Origin: Bryobacterales bacterium
GTDB taxonomy: Bacteria; Acidobacteriota; Terriglobia; Bryobacterales; Bryobacteraceae
DNA length: 64,000 nucleotides
NCBI GenBank assembly: GCA_020854055.1
Contig: JADZGD010000144.1
Location: 1-64,000, forward strand
Direction: 5' to 3'
Part shown: piece after piece, positions 39,096-48,621 of the stretch
Layout: each line of letters starts with the position of its first letter
Numbering within the stretch: position 1 is the first letter of the stretch
The notes under the pieces: generated by a model
What the model was told of the DNA's origin: nothing
The model's database searches: none
The model's input: only the letters and a program-made list of their open reading frames with translations
Translations under genes and position numbers: made by a program

Positions 39096-41258
39096 CTATC
39101 CGTTCTGGTACGCGGCCTTGGCATCAGTATATGCCCCGATCACATTTCCAATCAACCGGAGCCCGCAGTTCTCTTTCAGCGAGAGGATGGACTCGGGATG
39201 GAACTGGACGGCCTCGATCGGAAGTTCCCGGTGCCGGATGCCCATGATCACGCCCTCTTCGCTTTCCGCCGTCACTTCCAGGCAGGCGGGAAAGGTTTCG
39301 CGGCGGGCAAACAGCGAGTGGTAACGCCCCACCTGGAACGGGTTCGGCAGCCCGCGGAAGGCGCCCACATTCTGGTGCCGGACCATGGAAGGTTTGCCGT
39401 GCATCGGGTAGTCCAACACTCCCAACTCTCCTCCAAACGCTTCCACCGTTCCTTGTAAGCCCAGGCAAACCCCGAATACCGGAATCCGGTGCCGGGCGGC
39501 GAACCGGACCACATCCGGCACTCCGAAATCCGCCGGCCGCCCCGGCCCGGGCGAAATCAGCAGCAGATCCGGCTTCACATCCAGAATCAACGGCAACGGA
39601 AAACCGGCACGATAGGTTACCACCTCGGCGCCCGTCTGGCGGGCGTAGTTGGCCAGCGTGTGTATGAAGCAATCGGCGTTATCCACCAGCAGCAGTTTCA
39701 CGCCATTGCTTTTCGGGCGCGCCGTCACGGCCGGCGCCTTGCGCGGAATCTGGCCGGAAATGGCCCGGAAAAAGCCGGTGGCCTTCATCCGCGTCTCGCG
39801 CTCCTCGCTGGCGGGGTCCGAATCGTAGAGCAGCGTGGCGCCCACCGGATACCTGGCCAGCCCATCCTTCAGATGCACGGTGCGGATCAGGATGCCGGTG
39901 TTCATGCCGCCGTTCAGCATCAGCATCCCGATCGCGCCGCCGTACCAGCCCCGCGGACCCTTCTCCAGGTCCTCGATCGCCTGCGCCGCCGCCTTCTTCG
40001 GCGCGCCGATCATCGTCACCGACCACATGTGCGTCAGAAACGCGTCCAGCGAATCCATGCCCTCGTCAAGGATGCCCTCCACGTGATCCACCGTGTGAAA
40101 CACCCCGGCATAGCTCTCGATCAGACGCCGTCCAATCACCTGCACCGATCCCGGCACGCACACCCTGGACTTGTCGTTGCGGTCCACGTCCGTACACATC
40201 GTCAACTCGGACTCTTCCTTGGGCGAATTCAGCAGGTCGCGGATGTTTTCGGCGTCGCGCAGCGGGTCGCCGGTGCGCCGTGCCGTTCCCGAGATCGGAC
40301 ACGTCTGGATATGCCGTCCCTCCACTTTGACAAACATCTCCGGGGAGGCGCCCACCAGTTGCTCATTGCCGAACTGCAGGTAAAATTCGTAAGGGCTGGG
40401 GCTGGCCTGCTGGATCTTCTCGAACAATTCGGAAGGCTTGCCGCTGTAGGGCGCCGAGAAGGTCTGCCGCAGCACCACCTCGTAATACTCGCCCTGCCGC
40501 ATCCCTTCGCGAACCCGCTCCACGTTCGCCATGTACTCTTCAGGCAGATGATCGGACTCGATATCGGCCGGTGGCAACACCGGCGCGGCGGGTATCGTTT
40601 CGCCGTCCCGCGCCAGCGCCAGCGTCGAGAGTCCTTCCCACTCGAAGTCATATTGGAACCGCTCGATCACTTCCTTCTTGCGGTCCATGAAGCAGATGTC
40701 GTCGCACAGAAACAGGTGCAGGTCCTTGACGTCACCCCGTGGCTTTTTCAGTTGAATGGGGTCGAAGCGGAACAGCAGATCGAAGCCGAAAGCACCCACC
40801 AGCGCCAGGCGGTCGTCACCGTTGGCTTGAAACTCTCCGATCAGCGATCTCAAAATCGAAAAGGCCGATGGCTGCTTGCTGCGTTCCTCTTCGGCAAACA
40901 GCGCCGGAAGTGGCTTCAGCACGCCGGCCAGCGTGGCGCCCTCCACCGGTCCGAAAGATTCCCAGTGTTCATGAGCGGCGAGAACCGGGTAGAGAATCCG
41001 GTTGATAATCTCGCCGCGGGTGTTGAGCGGGCGAAACTCCACCCTGCGGCCATGGGCCACAATCTCCAGCGGCGGGCACACCGAGGCGATGTCCCAGCGC
41101 GAATACCGTCCCGGATACTCATATCCGGATGACAGATAAATGCCTCGATGGGTGTCCAACTCCCGCAGCAGCCGCACAAGTCCCCTTCGAAACGGCAGCT
41201 TGGAGGCGTTGCGGATGACACTGATCCCGCTGCGGGTCGTGTACTGAAGTTGTCGCAT
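39096..41258 (-). CDS. trpE(G): Anthranilate synthase, fused TrpE and TrpG
   Basis: A 720-residue fusion. Residues 1-~510 are the chorismate-binding component I, including EYYEVVLRQTFSAPYSG, CPISGTARRTGD, LTMCTDVDRNDKSRVC and HMWSVTMIGAPKKAA. Residues ~525-715 are a class I glutamine amidotransferase: LLISPGPGRPADFG, GVCLGLQGTVEAFGG (catalytic Cys) and AVQFHPESILSL (His-Glu). Chorismate plus glutamine gives anthranilate, the first step to tryptophan. The fused form is known from rhizobia and some other bacteria. No Trp-rich leader peptide was found in the 140 bases upstream. No other trp gene is adjacent. Confidence 0.95.
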   Translation of the reverse strand: MRQLQYTTRSGISVIRNASKLPFRRGLVRLLRELDTHRGIYLSSGYEYPGRYSRWDIASVCPPLEIVAHGRRVEFRPLNTRGEIINRILYPVLAAHEHWESFGPVEGATLAGVLKPLPALFAEEERSKQPSAFSILRSLIGEFQANGDDRLALVGAFGFDLLFRFDPIQLKKPRGDVKDLHLFLCDDICFMDRKKEVIERFQYDFEWEGLSTLALARDGETIPAAPVLPPADIESDHLPEEYMANVERVREGMRQGEYYEVVLRQTFSAPYSGKPSELFEKIQQASPSPYEFYLQFGNEQLVGASPEMFVKVEGRHIQTCPISGTARRTGDPLRDAENIRDLLNSPKEESELTMCTDVDRNDKSRVCVPGSVQVIGRRLIESYAGVFHTVDHVEGILDEGMDSLDAFLTHMWSVTMIGAPKKAAAQAIEDLEKGPRGWYGGAIGMLMLNGGMNTGILIRTVHLKDGLARYPVGATLLYDSDPASEERETRMKATGFFRAISGQIPRKAPAVTARPKSNGVKLLLVDNADCFIHTLANYARQTGAEVVTYRAGFPLPLILDVKPDLLLISPGPGRPADFGVPDVVRFAARHRIPVFGVCLGLQGTVEAFGGELGVLDYPMHGKPSMVRHQNVGAFRGLPNPFQVGRYHSLFARRETFPACLEVTAESEEGVIMGIRHRELPIEAVQFHPESILSLKENCGLRLIGNVIGAYTDAKAAYQNG

Positions 41259-41918
41259 GAAACTGCCTAAACCACGGTGGATAAACTATGAGGATAACAT
41301 GGCGGCTGAAACATCACCTCAACGTGGTGTATCCGGTCGACAGCCCCGAAGGCTACCTCCAACGAAGAAAATAAGCCGAATTCAATGTTGACTGTTTAGT
41401 TTCTCTGAACGCCTATTGTAGTGCATGGGCACCCGAAACGTTTCCAGGTGAGTCTGTTTCGCCCGGTAACACCGCAAAAAATGCCGTTCAACGGATGTTT
41501 AACGCCATTGCCTGAAGCGGCCTTGTTCATTTGAGACTCAGGATGCTGAAATCCGGGACGATGAGGTTCGTCGTGCGGCTATGTGGACGCTCGGGAGCGG
41601 TGGATTCCGCCGTCAGCAGGTATTAACAGTTTCAACGGATGGGATTAACTTATTTTTGCTTGACTTGCGCGTCGAACGAATGGTATCAATGATCTGACCG
41701 CTGTTAGGGTTAGAGCGGCATTCATTGCGCGTGAATCCCGCGAGCACAGATTTAAAGAAGTAAACAATAGAGCTTGCAGCAGACCGGAAGGACCGAGCGT
41801 ACCGCCGGGTGTTAAACCTGGGCCGGGCGAGGTTCTTAAGACCATCTGCGAAGAAGATAGGCTCAGGTTGAGCAGTCACTTTCATCAATTCGATTTCGAA
41901 ATGCACAAGGAGAAGGAA
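41259..41918 (+). other. 660-base intergenic region with a long probable 5' leader
   Basis: No gene supported on either strand. On the minus side lies the trpE(G) promoter area. On the plus side a promoter-like pair at 41660-41690 would give a leader of about 220 bases before ATG 41919. Hairpins seen in it include CCGCT...AGCGG near 41699-41719 and CCGGGT...ACCTGG near 41803-41822. I matched no known riboswitch class. Confidence 0.4.
41660..41690 (+). promoter_or_regulatory. Candidate promoter of the secreted-protein gene at 41919
   Basis: TTGACT (41660-41665) is followed after 18 bases by TATCAAT (41684-41690). The -35 box is near consensus and an AT-rich run (ATTAACTTATTTTTGC) precedes it. 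Confidence 0.45.
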
Positions 41919-43586
41919 ATGGCAGATTTTCGCAAATGGATTCTGTTGCTGGCTGTCGTGGCGCTCTTCGCGTCGCTCGCCAGTGCGCAGAGTGGTAGTT
42001 CAATCAATTGTCAGACCAGCGGCGGCGTGCCACTGATTGTCCGCGCCGAAGGCACCGCGGAACTCGTCGGCGACGTCGTGCTGACATGTACCGGTGGCGT
42101 CGGTGTTCCGGTGTTCCCGATCAACTTTCAGATCTTCCTGAACACGGACATCACCAGCCGGCTGTTGGGCGGCAGTTCGACCGAAGCCCTGTTGCTGGTG
42201 GATGAGCCCCCGGCTTCGACCGTGGTACCCTCGGGACTCGGCCAGAACGCCTGGCACGGTCTCATCGGCGCTGGCGGGCAGAACCTCCAGTGGAACGGTG
42301 TTCCCTTTACGCCGCCGGGAACGGGCCCTGCACGCATCCTCCGGTTCACCAACATCCGCGCGAATGCGACCAAGATTCCGTCGGCCGGGATCCCCAACCC
42401 GATCACGGCTTACATCTCGGTTTCTTCGCCCACGGCCATCACTCTGACCAGCAACCAGGTCAACGTTGCCGTGCCGCAGCCGAGCTACAGGTTTGACATC
42501 GTCGGCAGCCCGATGTCGCTGCAGTGCCAGTCGGAAAGTGGTGCGTCAGCCAAGTATGCTGTGCGGTTTTCCGAACTGTTTGCATCCGCATTCAGGCCGC
42601 AGATCGCTGTTGGTCAGGACGGCAGCGCGGCTCCGCCGAGCACCACCTACAACAGTGAGAGCGGTTATGTGAACACCGCTGTCATGACCGACAATACGGG
42701 TAAGGCGACGCAGGGTACCCGGTTCCTGGTGTGGATCACCACTCCGCAGGCGGGCGTGACGTTCGCTGTCGACAATAGCCAGACCGCTGCGTCTACGACC
42801 GGCGTCAAGGCGTCAATTGTTGCGGGCGCGGACATCAACGGCGCTGGCGGATCGCCGGCCATCCTAGACGCCCCCGGCACCACCACACTCAGCCTTGCCA
42901 GTAACGGCAACATGTACGCGACTTGGGAGACGCTACTTTCGGACACCTCAACTCCGGAACAGGTCCTGTTCGGCGTATACGTTAAGTACACTCCGAATCT
43001 GCCGAACTCTCCGGCGCTCGGTGCCTCCGGTGTTCAGGGTAACCTCGCTCCGGCCTATGCTCTGCCTACCGGCAGCAGCGCCAGCTCCACGCTCCCGGTT
43101 CCGCGCTTCGCGCTGAATCCCACCGGCGGCCTTGCTTATGTCATCAATCCTTGCGTGACGGACCTGCTGTTCCCGTTCGTCGCCAGCACCGCGGACTATG
43201 ATACGGGCATCGTCGTGGCCAATACCACCCAGGATCCGTTCAGCACCCAGAATCAGAGTGGTGGATGCACCCTGTGGTATTACGGTTCCGGGGCTCCGCC
43301 GGCTCAGATCTCGACCTCTGTTCCGGCCGGTTCACTGCTCGCCTTCTCGCTCCAGAATGGTGGATCGAATGGCATCGCCGGCGTCGGTTTCTTCACCGGC
43401 TACATGATCATCCAGTGCCGCTTCCAGTACGCGCACGGCTTCGCCAACCTGAGCGATCCGGGCCTGAACAAGTGGTCCAGCGGATACCTGGCGTTGATCC
43501 TCGACCAGGGTAGCGCCATCACCCGTACGGGCAATGTGGTGAACGGATTCCCGGGCATGGTAACCCGTGAGACGTTAGTTCACTAG
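41919..43586 (+). CDS. Large secreted protein of acidobacterial type, function unknown
   Basis: A 555-residue protein with signal peptide MADFRKWILLLAVVALFASLASAQ. The mature chain is beta-rich, low in charge, with a few paired cysteines (INCQTSGG, LTCTGG, SLQCQSES, NPCVTD, GGCTLWYYG, IIQCRFQ). The C-terminal ~150 residues (LLFPFVASTADYDTGIVVAN and YAHGFANLSDPG) are of a kind I associate with abundant secreted proteins in Solibacter relatives. ATG 41919 has AAGGAGAAGGA just before it. A strong terminator follows, and the long leader plus terminator suggest a well-expressed single gene. The role may be extracellular structure or adhesion (inference). Confidence 0.75.
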   Translation: MADFRKWILLLAVVALFASLASAQSGSSINCQTSGGVPLIVRAEGTAELVGDVVLTCTGGVGVPVFPINFQIFLNTDITSRLLGGSSTEALLLVDEPPASTVVPSGLGQNAWHGLIGAGGQNLQWNGVPFTPPGTGPARILRFTNIRANATKIPSAGIPNPITAYISVSSPTAITLTSNQVNVAVPQPSYRFDIVGSPMSLQCQSESGASAKYAVRFSELFASAFRPQIAVGQDGSAAPPSTTYNSESGYVNTAVMTDNTGKATQGTRFLVWITTPQAGVTFAVDNSQTAASTTGVKASIVAGADINGAGGSPAILDAPGTTTLSLASNGNMYATWETLLSDTSTPEQVLFGVYVKYTPNLPNSPALGASGVQGNLAPAYALPTGSSASSTLPVPRFALNPTGGLAYVINPCVTDLLFPFVASTADYDTGIVVANTTQDPFSTQNQSGGCTLWYYGSGAPPAQISTSVPAGSLLAFSLQNGGSNGIAGVGFFTGYMIIQCRFQYAHGFANLSDPGLNKWSSGYLALILDQGSAITRTGNVVNGFPGMVTRETLVH

Positions 43587-43606
43587 CCTCTGTAGCGTTG
43601 TGAAAG

Positions 43607-43638
43607 AGAGGGGAGCTTCGGCTCCCCTCTTTTTTTTT
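43607..43638 (+). terminator. Rho-independent terminator with UUCG loop
   Basis: AGAGGGGAGC (43607-43616) pairs perfectly with GCTCCCCTCT (43621-43630) around TTCG, followed by eight T. It ends the transcript of the secreted-protein gene. Confidence 0.95.
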
Positions 43639-43749
43639 GAGCCGGAATGAATCATAGTGGTACACTATGGGTGCCTGCCCGCGTCCACACGAGAGGTTCT
43701 CCCACGTCTCTACGACTTACTAGTTTTGTACGTTTTCGATGAGGTGAAA

Positions 43750-46700
43750 ATGCTGAAAGCTGCCGGACGTTTCGCGGTGCTCCTTGCGGCCCCGCTTCTC
43801 ACAACAGTATGGGCGCAAAATGTTTTTGTTTTTCCCTATACTCCTTCGACTCCGACCATCGCCGTGTACAGTGGCGATCCGCTGAGTGCTTCGCCGGTAA
43901 GCACCTGGACTGTCGGTCCTTATCTGAATTTTGTTGCCAGCAACACGGCCGGAACCAAGTACTACTTCGGCACCGGAAAGTACGCGTCCCAGTCGCGCGT
44001 CTACGTTGTCGATGGATCGAGCGGTTCCACCCTGAAGCAACTGAACTTCAGCGGGACGATAACCTACATGAAGATGGCTCCCGATGGCGTCCGGCTGGTC
44101 ATCTGGTCCGGCGGGTTGCACGTGATCGATACGAATGCCGATGTCGAGATCACTCCGCCGATTCCCAATTTCGGTACGCCAGTCGCTGGCGGGATCGCCT
44201 TTACTCCGGACGGAACAAAACTTCTGGCGCTGGTTTCACCCGGCAGCGGCGCGGGCCGGTTATACTCCGTCAACCTGGCCACCAATTCGCTGACGGGGGT
44301 GTCGGCCGACATTCCAGCGGCTGTAACGGCCCTCACCGTGGCGCCTTCCGGGCTTGCCTACGTCAGCGCCGCCGGCGGCGTTTATGAAATTAACCCGGAG
44401 ACGATGGTAACTCTCAATATCTACACCATTGCTCTCGGTACGCTGGGGCCGGTAGCCTTCACCCCCGACGGTAAACTGGGGCTCACCTCCGATCTCAGCG
44501 GCCAAAACAACATCTCGCTTTATGTTCTCGACCTGGTGGGCAAGTCGGTGAAAGCGACTGCGAACGGCGCGCAATCTTTCGATTCCATTATTCCGGTGAG
44601 TAACTCGCGCGCAATCGGCTTCAGTAATGGGTTCCAGAGTGTCTTTGACATCCCGCTGGACACGCCCAAGAGCATGGTGGTTCCTGCCTGGGGCGGAATC
44701 AACTTCAACGGCATCGTGCGCGGTGTTATCGCTTCCGGTGATGTGCCGCCCAAGTACGTCTATGTTCTCACGCTCGGTACTTTGTACCGCGTGGATGTGA
44801 AAGCCAGCGCTCTCGCCGGCCAGGCTGGCGTAACCATCCCGCAGGCTTATCATATGGAATTGGCCGGGGCCGTTTCTACCAACCCGGTGGCGTCTCTGTT
44901 GGGGTACAACGATGCGCAATCACTGATTGTGGGCGGTACGCCGATGAATCTGGTCGCGCGGGCGCTCGATTTGTCAGGCCGGCCTGTAAGCGGCGCTACG
45001 GTTACGTTCACCGTCGGGAGTCCTTTAGTAGCCGTCGGATCGCCTGGGGTGGTGACTAATGCCGACGGGTTTGCGCAGACTTCGGTAACGGTACCGGCAA
45101 CTGCCGGGACCTATACGGTCACCGGCCAGAGCGGCGCTGCTTCCCGAACCTACACCATCAACGTTGGCATTGTCATCGGCGGTGGTGGCGACAACGGCGG
45201 GGGAGAAACTCCCGTGAGCGGAGGTCTCTCGATCATCTCCGGCCAGGGCCAGGTACTGCGGCAGTTCGACACCACATTTGTCGGGGGATATGAGCCGCTG
45301 GCGGTCCAACTACTTGATTCGGGCGGTACTCCGATTTCCGGCGCCGATCTGTCGTGGACCGTGCAAAGCGCCTCGGGTAATGTGGGCGCTGTCTCTGTCA
45401 CTTCCACCGTCACCGATGGGAATGGCCGCTCCGAAAATAACTTCTCGGCGGGGATCGTGAACGTTCCGGGCAGCATTGCGCCCGTCACGGTTACGGTCAG
45501 TGATGGCAATGGCCACACGGTGGTCTTCAACCTTGTCGTTGTCGGGAATCCACCGGGTAACAACCTGCCCCCAGGTATCAATGCCGACGTCATCAACCCC
45601 GTCGCTCATCTCCTGGTCGGCGATGCCGGCACCACACAGCAAGGAGGGCTCAAACTGCGCATTTATACCAGTTGGGGCGCTCCATTGGAAAACGTTGCCC
45701 TAAAGATCGTCCCATCCGGCGATCCGGCGCAGGTTCCCACGGCTACCTGCGCGGGAGGCTTTGCACTTTCCGATATCAACGGTTACGCCACCTGCGACGT
45801 CGTCTATGGCCGCATAGTGGGAAACGCTCCGATTCTCGTCAAGTTCGGTGGAGGCTTTACTTACAACGACTTCAACCTTGTTGTCAACGTCGGACCGCCG
45901 TCGAAGATTGTTGCCATCACCCCGGCTTCCTTAAGCGGTAACCCGGGTCAGAAGCTGGGCAACAACGCGCTGGGAATCCAGGTCACCGATGCCGGCGGCA
46001 ACAAGATCCAGGGTGTTCCACTTCAGTGGACCGTGGTCACTGCGGGGACCGTCACTCTTACCAACGCCTTTACGCAGACGAATGCCGACGGCCAGGGATT
46101 CGCCACCCCAACGCTCGGCTCCATTCCCGGACCGGCACAGGTAAAGGTGACCGCCGGCAGTGGGGACAACGCCATCAGCTTCACCTTCACCCTCACCGTG
46201 AACGTCCAACTGGGCGGGCTCCAGTATGTGAGCGGGAATGATCAAAAGGCCCTGCTCGGAACCAACTTCCTCAATCCGCTGGTTGTTCAGGTGACGGATA
46301 CCTCCGGCAAGCCGGTTCAGAGCGTTACCGTCAACTGGGCCATCACCAGCGGCGTAGGATCGCTGAATACCCCCGGCCCCACCACCACAGATGCCAATGG
46401 GAATGCGCTGGTTAATGTCACGGCGGGTTCGACCGCCGGGCCGATCGTCATTACGGCAGCTACCGGCACCTTGCAGGCCGTCAGCTTCACCCTGACAGCC
46501 ATTCCGCCGGGACCGGTCTTTTCTGCCGGCGACGTGGTTAATTATGCCAGCAACCAGCCCGGTGTAACGCCGGGTGGGATTGCCAGAATTACCGGCACCA
46601 ACCTGGCAGCCGGCCTCAACGGCTCGGTGGTCGCCAATAACGGCATGCCGGGACCCTGGCCGTACACGCTGAATGGCGTGACGGTCAGGTTCGGCGCTTA

Positions 46701-47253
46701 CCAGGCGCCGGTTTACGCCGTCTCCAACGTGAATGGCGTGCAGTCGGTGGTCGTCCAGGTGCCGTTTGAACTGGCGGTGGGCGAAACCACGGTTACGGTC
46801 ACTGCCGGTGGTGGAGACAGCAGCGTACCGGGCGTGCAGGTGAAGTCCATACAGCCCGGCCTGTTTGAAAACGTCGACCAGTCCGGCAACCATCTCGCCG
46901 TGCTGGCCAGGCCGGATGGTACCCTGGTTACCGTCAATAATCCGGCGCTGCGCGGGGAGATCCTGCGAATGTACGTCACCGGTCTCGGCCAGACTTCGCC
47001 CGCTACTGCAACCAACGCTGTCGGAATCCCCGGACAGACGGTTGTCGCCAACCTGATCGGTGGAGTTGCCGCCGCCGGCGCGCTGGTCACGGATACCGAA
47101 TACGCCACCGGCACCATCGGCGTCTACATTGTTTCGTTCCAGCTTCCGGCCGAGACCAAGCCCGGTCTTAACGTGCCCGTCTCGATCGCCGCTCAGAAGC
47201 CCGACGGCAGCTACGCGTTTTCTAACACCCCGGTCATTGCCGCGGTTCAGTAG
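43750..47253 (+). CDS. Secreted beta-propeller / Ig-like repeat protein with Solibacter C-terminal domain
   Basis: A 1167-residue exported protein with signal peptide ending VWAQ. Residues ~20-390 look like a YVTN-type beta-propeller (blades such as TYMKMAPDGVRLVIWSGG, GIAFTPDGTKLLALVSPG and PVAFTPDGKLGLTSDLSG). Residues ~400-930 hold about five bacterial Ig-like (Big-1-type) repeats with the recurring T(N/D)ADG or TDANG turn, each near 100 residues. The last ~230 residues begin SAGDVVNYASNQPGVTPGGI and include RITGTNLA, QVPFELAVGETTVTV, and YVTGLGQTSPAT, the TIGR03437-type domain expanded in Solibacter. It is probably a cell-surface or extracellular adhesin-like protein. GAGGTG precedes ATG 43750. 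Confidence 0.88.
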   Translation: MLKAAGRFAVLLAAPLLTTVWAQNVFVFPYTPSTPTIAVYSGDPLSASPVSTWTVGPYLNFVASNTAGTKYYFGTGKYASQSRVYVVDGSSGSTLKQLNFSGTITYMKMAPDGVRLVIWSGGLHVIDTNADVEITPPIPNFGTPVAGGIAFTPDGTKLLALVSPGSGAGRLYSVNLATNSLTGVSADIPAAVTALTVAPSGLAYVSAAGGVYEINPETMVTLNIYTIALGTLGPVAFTPDGKLGLTSDLSGQNNISLYVLDLVGKSVKATANGAQSFDSIIPVSNSRAIGFSNGFQSVFDIPLDTPKSMVVPAWGGINFNGIVRGVIASGDVPPKYVYVLTLGTLYRVDVKASALAGQAGVTIPQAYHMELAGAVSTNPVASLLGYNDAQSLIVGGTPMNLVARALDLSGRPVSGATVTFTVGSPLVAVGSPGVVTNADGFAQTSVTVPATAGTYTVTGQSGAASRTYTINVGIVIGGGGDNGGGETPVSGGLSIISGQGQVLRQFDTTFVGGYEPLAVQLLDSGGTPISGADLSWTVQSASGNVGAVSVTSTVTDGNGRSENNFSAGIVNVPGSIAPVTVTVSDGNGHTVVFNLVVVGNPPGNNLPPGINADVINPVAHLLVGDAGTTQQGGLKLRIYTSWGAPLENVALKIVPSGDPAQVPTATCAGGFALSDINGYATCDVVYGRIVGNAPILVKFGGGFTYNDFNLVVNVGPPSKIVAITPASLSGNPGQKLGNNALGIQVTDAGGNKIQGVPLQWTVVTAGTVTLTNAFTQTNADGQGFATPTLGSIPGPAQVKVTAGSGDNAISFTFTLTVNVQLGGLQYVSGNDQKALLGTNFLNPLVVQVTDTSGKPVQSVTVNWAITSGVGSLNTPGPTTTDANGNALVNVTAGSTAGPIVITAATGTLQAVSFTLTAIPPGPVFSAGDVVNYASNQPGVTPGGIARITGTNLAAGLNGSVVANNGMPGPWPYTLNGVTVRFGAYQAPVYAVSNVNGVQSVVVQVPFELAVGETTVTVTAGGGDSSVPGVQVKSIQPGLFENVDQSGNHLAVLARPDGTLVTVNNPALRGEILRMYVTGLGQTSPATATNAVGIPGQTVVANLIGGVAAAGALVTDTEYATGTIGVYIVSFQLPAETKPGLNVPVSIAAQKPDGSYAFSNTPVIAAVQ

Positions 47254-47262
47254 CTGATCTTC

Positions 47263-47299
47263 CAGGGTGCGGGAGCTCCGGCTCCCGCACCCTGATTTT
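47263..47299 (+). terminator. Hairpin terminator after the Ig-like repeat gene
   Basis: CAGGGTGCGGGAGC (47263-47276) pairs perfectly over 14 bases with GCTCCCGCACCCTG (47281-47294) around TCCG, followed by ATTTT. The T run is short but the stem is very stable. Confidence 0.8.
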
Positions 47300-47336
47300 G
47301 CGAAAACGAACCCAATTTCGGCGTTCAATCATCTGC

Positions 47337-47342
47337 TACAAT
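47337..47342 (+). promoter_or_regulatory. -10 box of tgt
   Basis: TACAAT ends 11 bases before the GTG start of tgt at 47354. The leader would be only about 4-5 bases, with no room for a ribosome site. The -35 region is weak. Confidence 0.4.
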
Positions 47343-47353
47343 AGTCGTAAAGC

Positions 47354-48493
47354 GTGGCTCCCGTCCGGTTTGAAATTCAGGCAGTCTGTTCCTCTACCGG
47401 AGCACGCGCCGGCCTGCTGCATACCACTCACGGTATTGTCGAAACCCCCGTATTTATGCCCGTGGGTACCCAAGGCACGGTCAAGGGCTTGACGCCGGAC
47501 CACCTGACTGATCACCTGGATGCCCGCATCATCCTCGGTAACACCTATCACCTCTACCTCCGCCCCGGCCACGAACTGATCCGCCAGATGGGTGGCCTGC
47601 ACCGGTTCATCTCCTGGCCGCGGGCGATCCTTACCGATTCGGGCGGATTCCAGGTCTTCAGTCTGGACACTCTGCGCACCGTGACCGATGATGGCGTCAT
47701 TTTCCGGTCGCATCTGAACGGCGATCAGCACGTCTTTACACCTCAATCCACCGTGGATGTGCAACTTGCCCTGGGAAGCGATGTGGCCATGGTGTTGGAC
47801 GAATGTCTGGCCTACCCGGCGACCAGGGAACAGGCTCGCCTCTCGATGGAGCGTACCATCGGCTGGGCCGGTAGCGGCTGGAAGCATTACCTCGAGCGCA
47901 GCCGCCAGGAGCCGGTTACAACCGCGCTGTTTCCAATTGTTCAGGGTTCCATGTACGCCGATCTCCGCCGCGAGTGTGCCGCCAGGCTGGCGGAACTGGA
48001 TGCCGGCGGCTACGCCATCGGGGGCCTCTCGGTTGGCGAACCCCGGGAGTTGAGCCAGGAAATGACCGAGGTGACCGCCCCCCTGCTCCCTGCCGATCGC
48101 CCGCGCTACGCCATGGGCGTGGGGATGCCGGAGGAGCTACCCGAATACGTGAGCCGCGGCGTGGACATGATGGACTGCGTGCTGCCTTCGCGCAACGCCC
48201 GCAACGGCTATCTGTTCACCTCTGCCGGACGTATCATTATTAAACACGCCCGCTACCGGGACGACGCACGGCCAGCGGATGAAAACTGTGGTTGTTACAC
48301 CTGCCGGAACTTCTCCCGGGCCTATCTCCGCCACCTCTTTCAGGCAGGTGAAATCCTGTATTCGACGCTGGCTACCCTGCACAATATCAGGTACTACCTT
48401 GACATCATGCGCCGAATCAGACAAGCTATACTGCTTGGGACCTTCCCGGAATTTTTGAGGGCAGCGCGCTCCCTGCCGGAACGAGAGGAGTAG
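47354..48493 (+). CDS. tgt: tRNA-guanine transglycosylase
   Basis: A 379-residue enzyme that exchanges guanine-34 for preQ1 in tRNAs with GUN anticodons. Motifs are FMPVGTQGTVKGLTPDHL, LTDSGGFQVFSL (active-site aspartate), IVQGSMYADLR, YAIGGLSVGE, YAMGVGMPEE and MDCVLPSRNARNG (nucleophilic Asp). The C-terminal zinc site is in NCGCYTCRNFSRAYLRHL. Length and architecture are standard. The start is GTG at 47354, shortly after a TACAAT box. It heads the conserved tgt-yajC-secD-secF order. Confidence 0.97.
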   Translation: MAPVRFEIQAVCSSTGARAGLLHTTHGIVETPVFMPVGTQGTVKGLTPDHLTDHLDARIILGNTYHLYLRPGHELIRQMGGLHRFISWPRAILTDSGGFQVFSLDTLRTVTDDGVIFRSHLNGDQHVFTPQSTVDVQLALGSDVAMVLDECLAYPATREQARLSMERTIGWAGSGWKHYLERSRQEPVTTALFPIVQGSMYADLRRECAARLAELDAGGYAIGGLSVGEPRELSQEMTEVTAPLLPADRPRYAMGVGMPEELPEYVSRGVDMMDCVLPSRNARNGYLFTSAGRIIIKHARYRDDARPADENCGCYTCRNFSRAYLRHLFQAGEILYSTLATLHNIRYYLDIMRRIRQAILLGTFPEFLRAARSLPEREE

Positions 48494-48621
48494 CAGTTTT
48501 CCTTGGTTCCTAACCCAACCCTGAGTACGGTTCGACAGCAGACAGCATGCGCCGAGCGGATGGATTGTCCGTCTGGTCATGCCGTGCCGACTCGGCGGTT
48601 AAGCGCCTGCCGGAGGCTGAT

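Noticed and set aside
39489-41132. 547-codon plus-strand open frame opposite trpE(G)
   Set aside because: Antisense shadow of a certain anthranilate synthase; the translation is dominated by His, Arg and Gln.
41259-41400. trp leader peptide / attenuator upstream of trpE(G)
   Set aside because: I searched for a short frame with consecutive Trp codons followed by alternative hairpins. Only short frames without Trp clusters were found.
43607-47299. The two GGAGC(TTCG/TCCG)GCTCC hairpins as copies of a mobile repeat
   Set aside because: The stems outside the GGAGC/GCTCC core differ and each sits directly behind a stop codon, so they are best read as independent terminators.
45931-47328. 465-codon minus-strand frame opposite the Ig-like repeat protein
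   Set aside because: Antisense to a coherent secreted protein; its repeats only mirror the Ig-like repeat codons.
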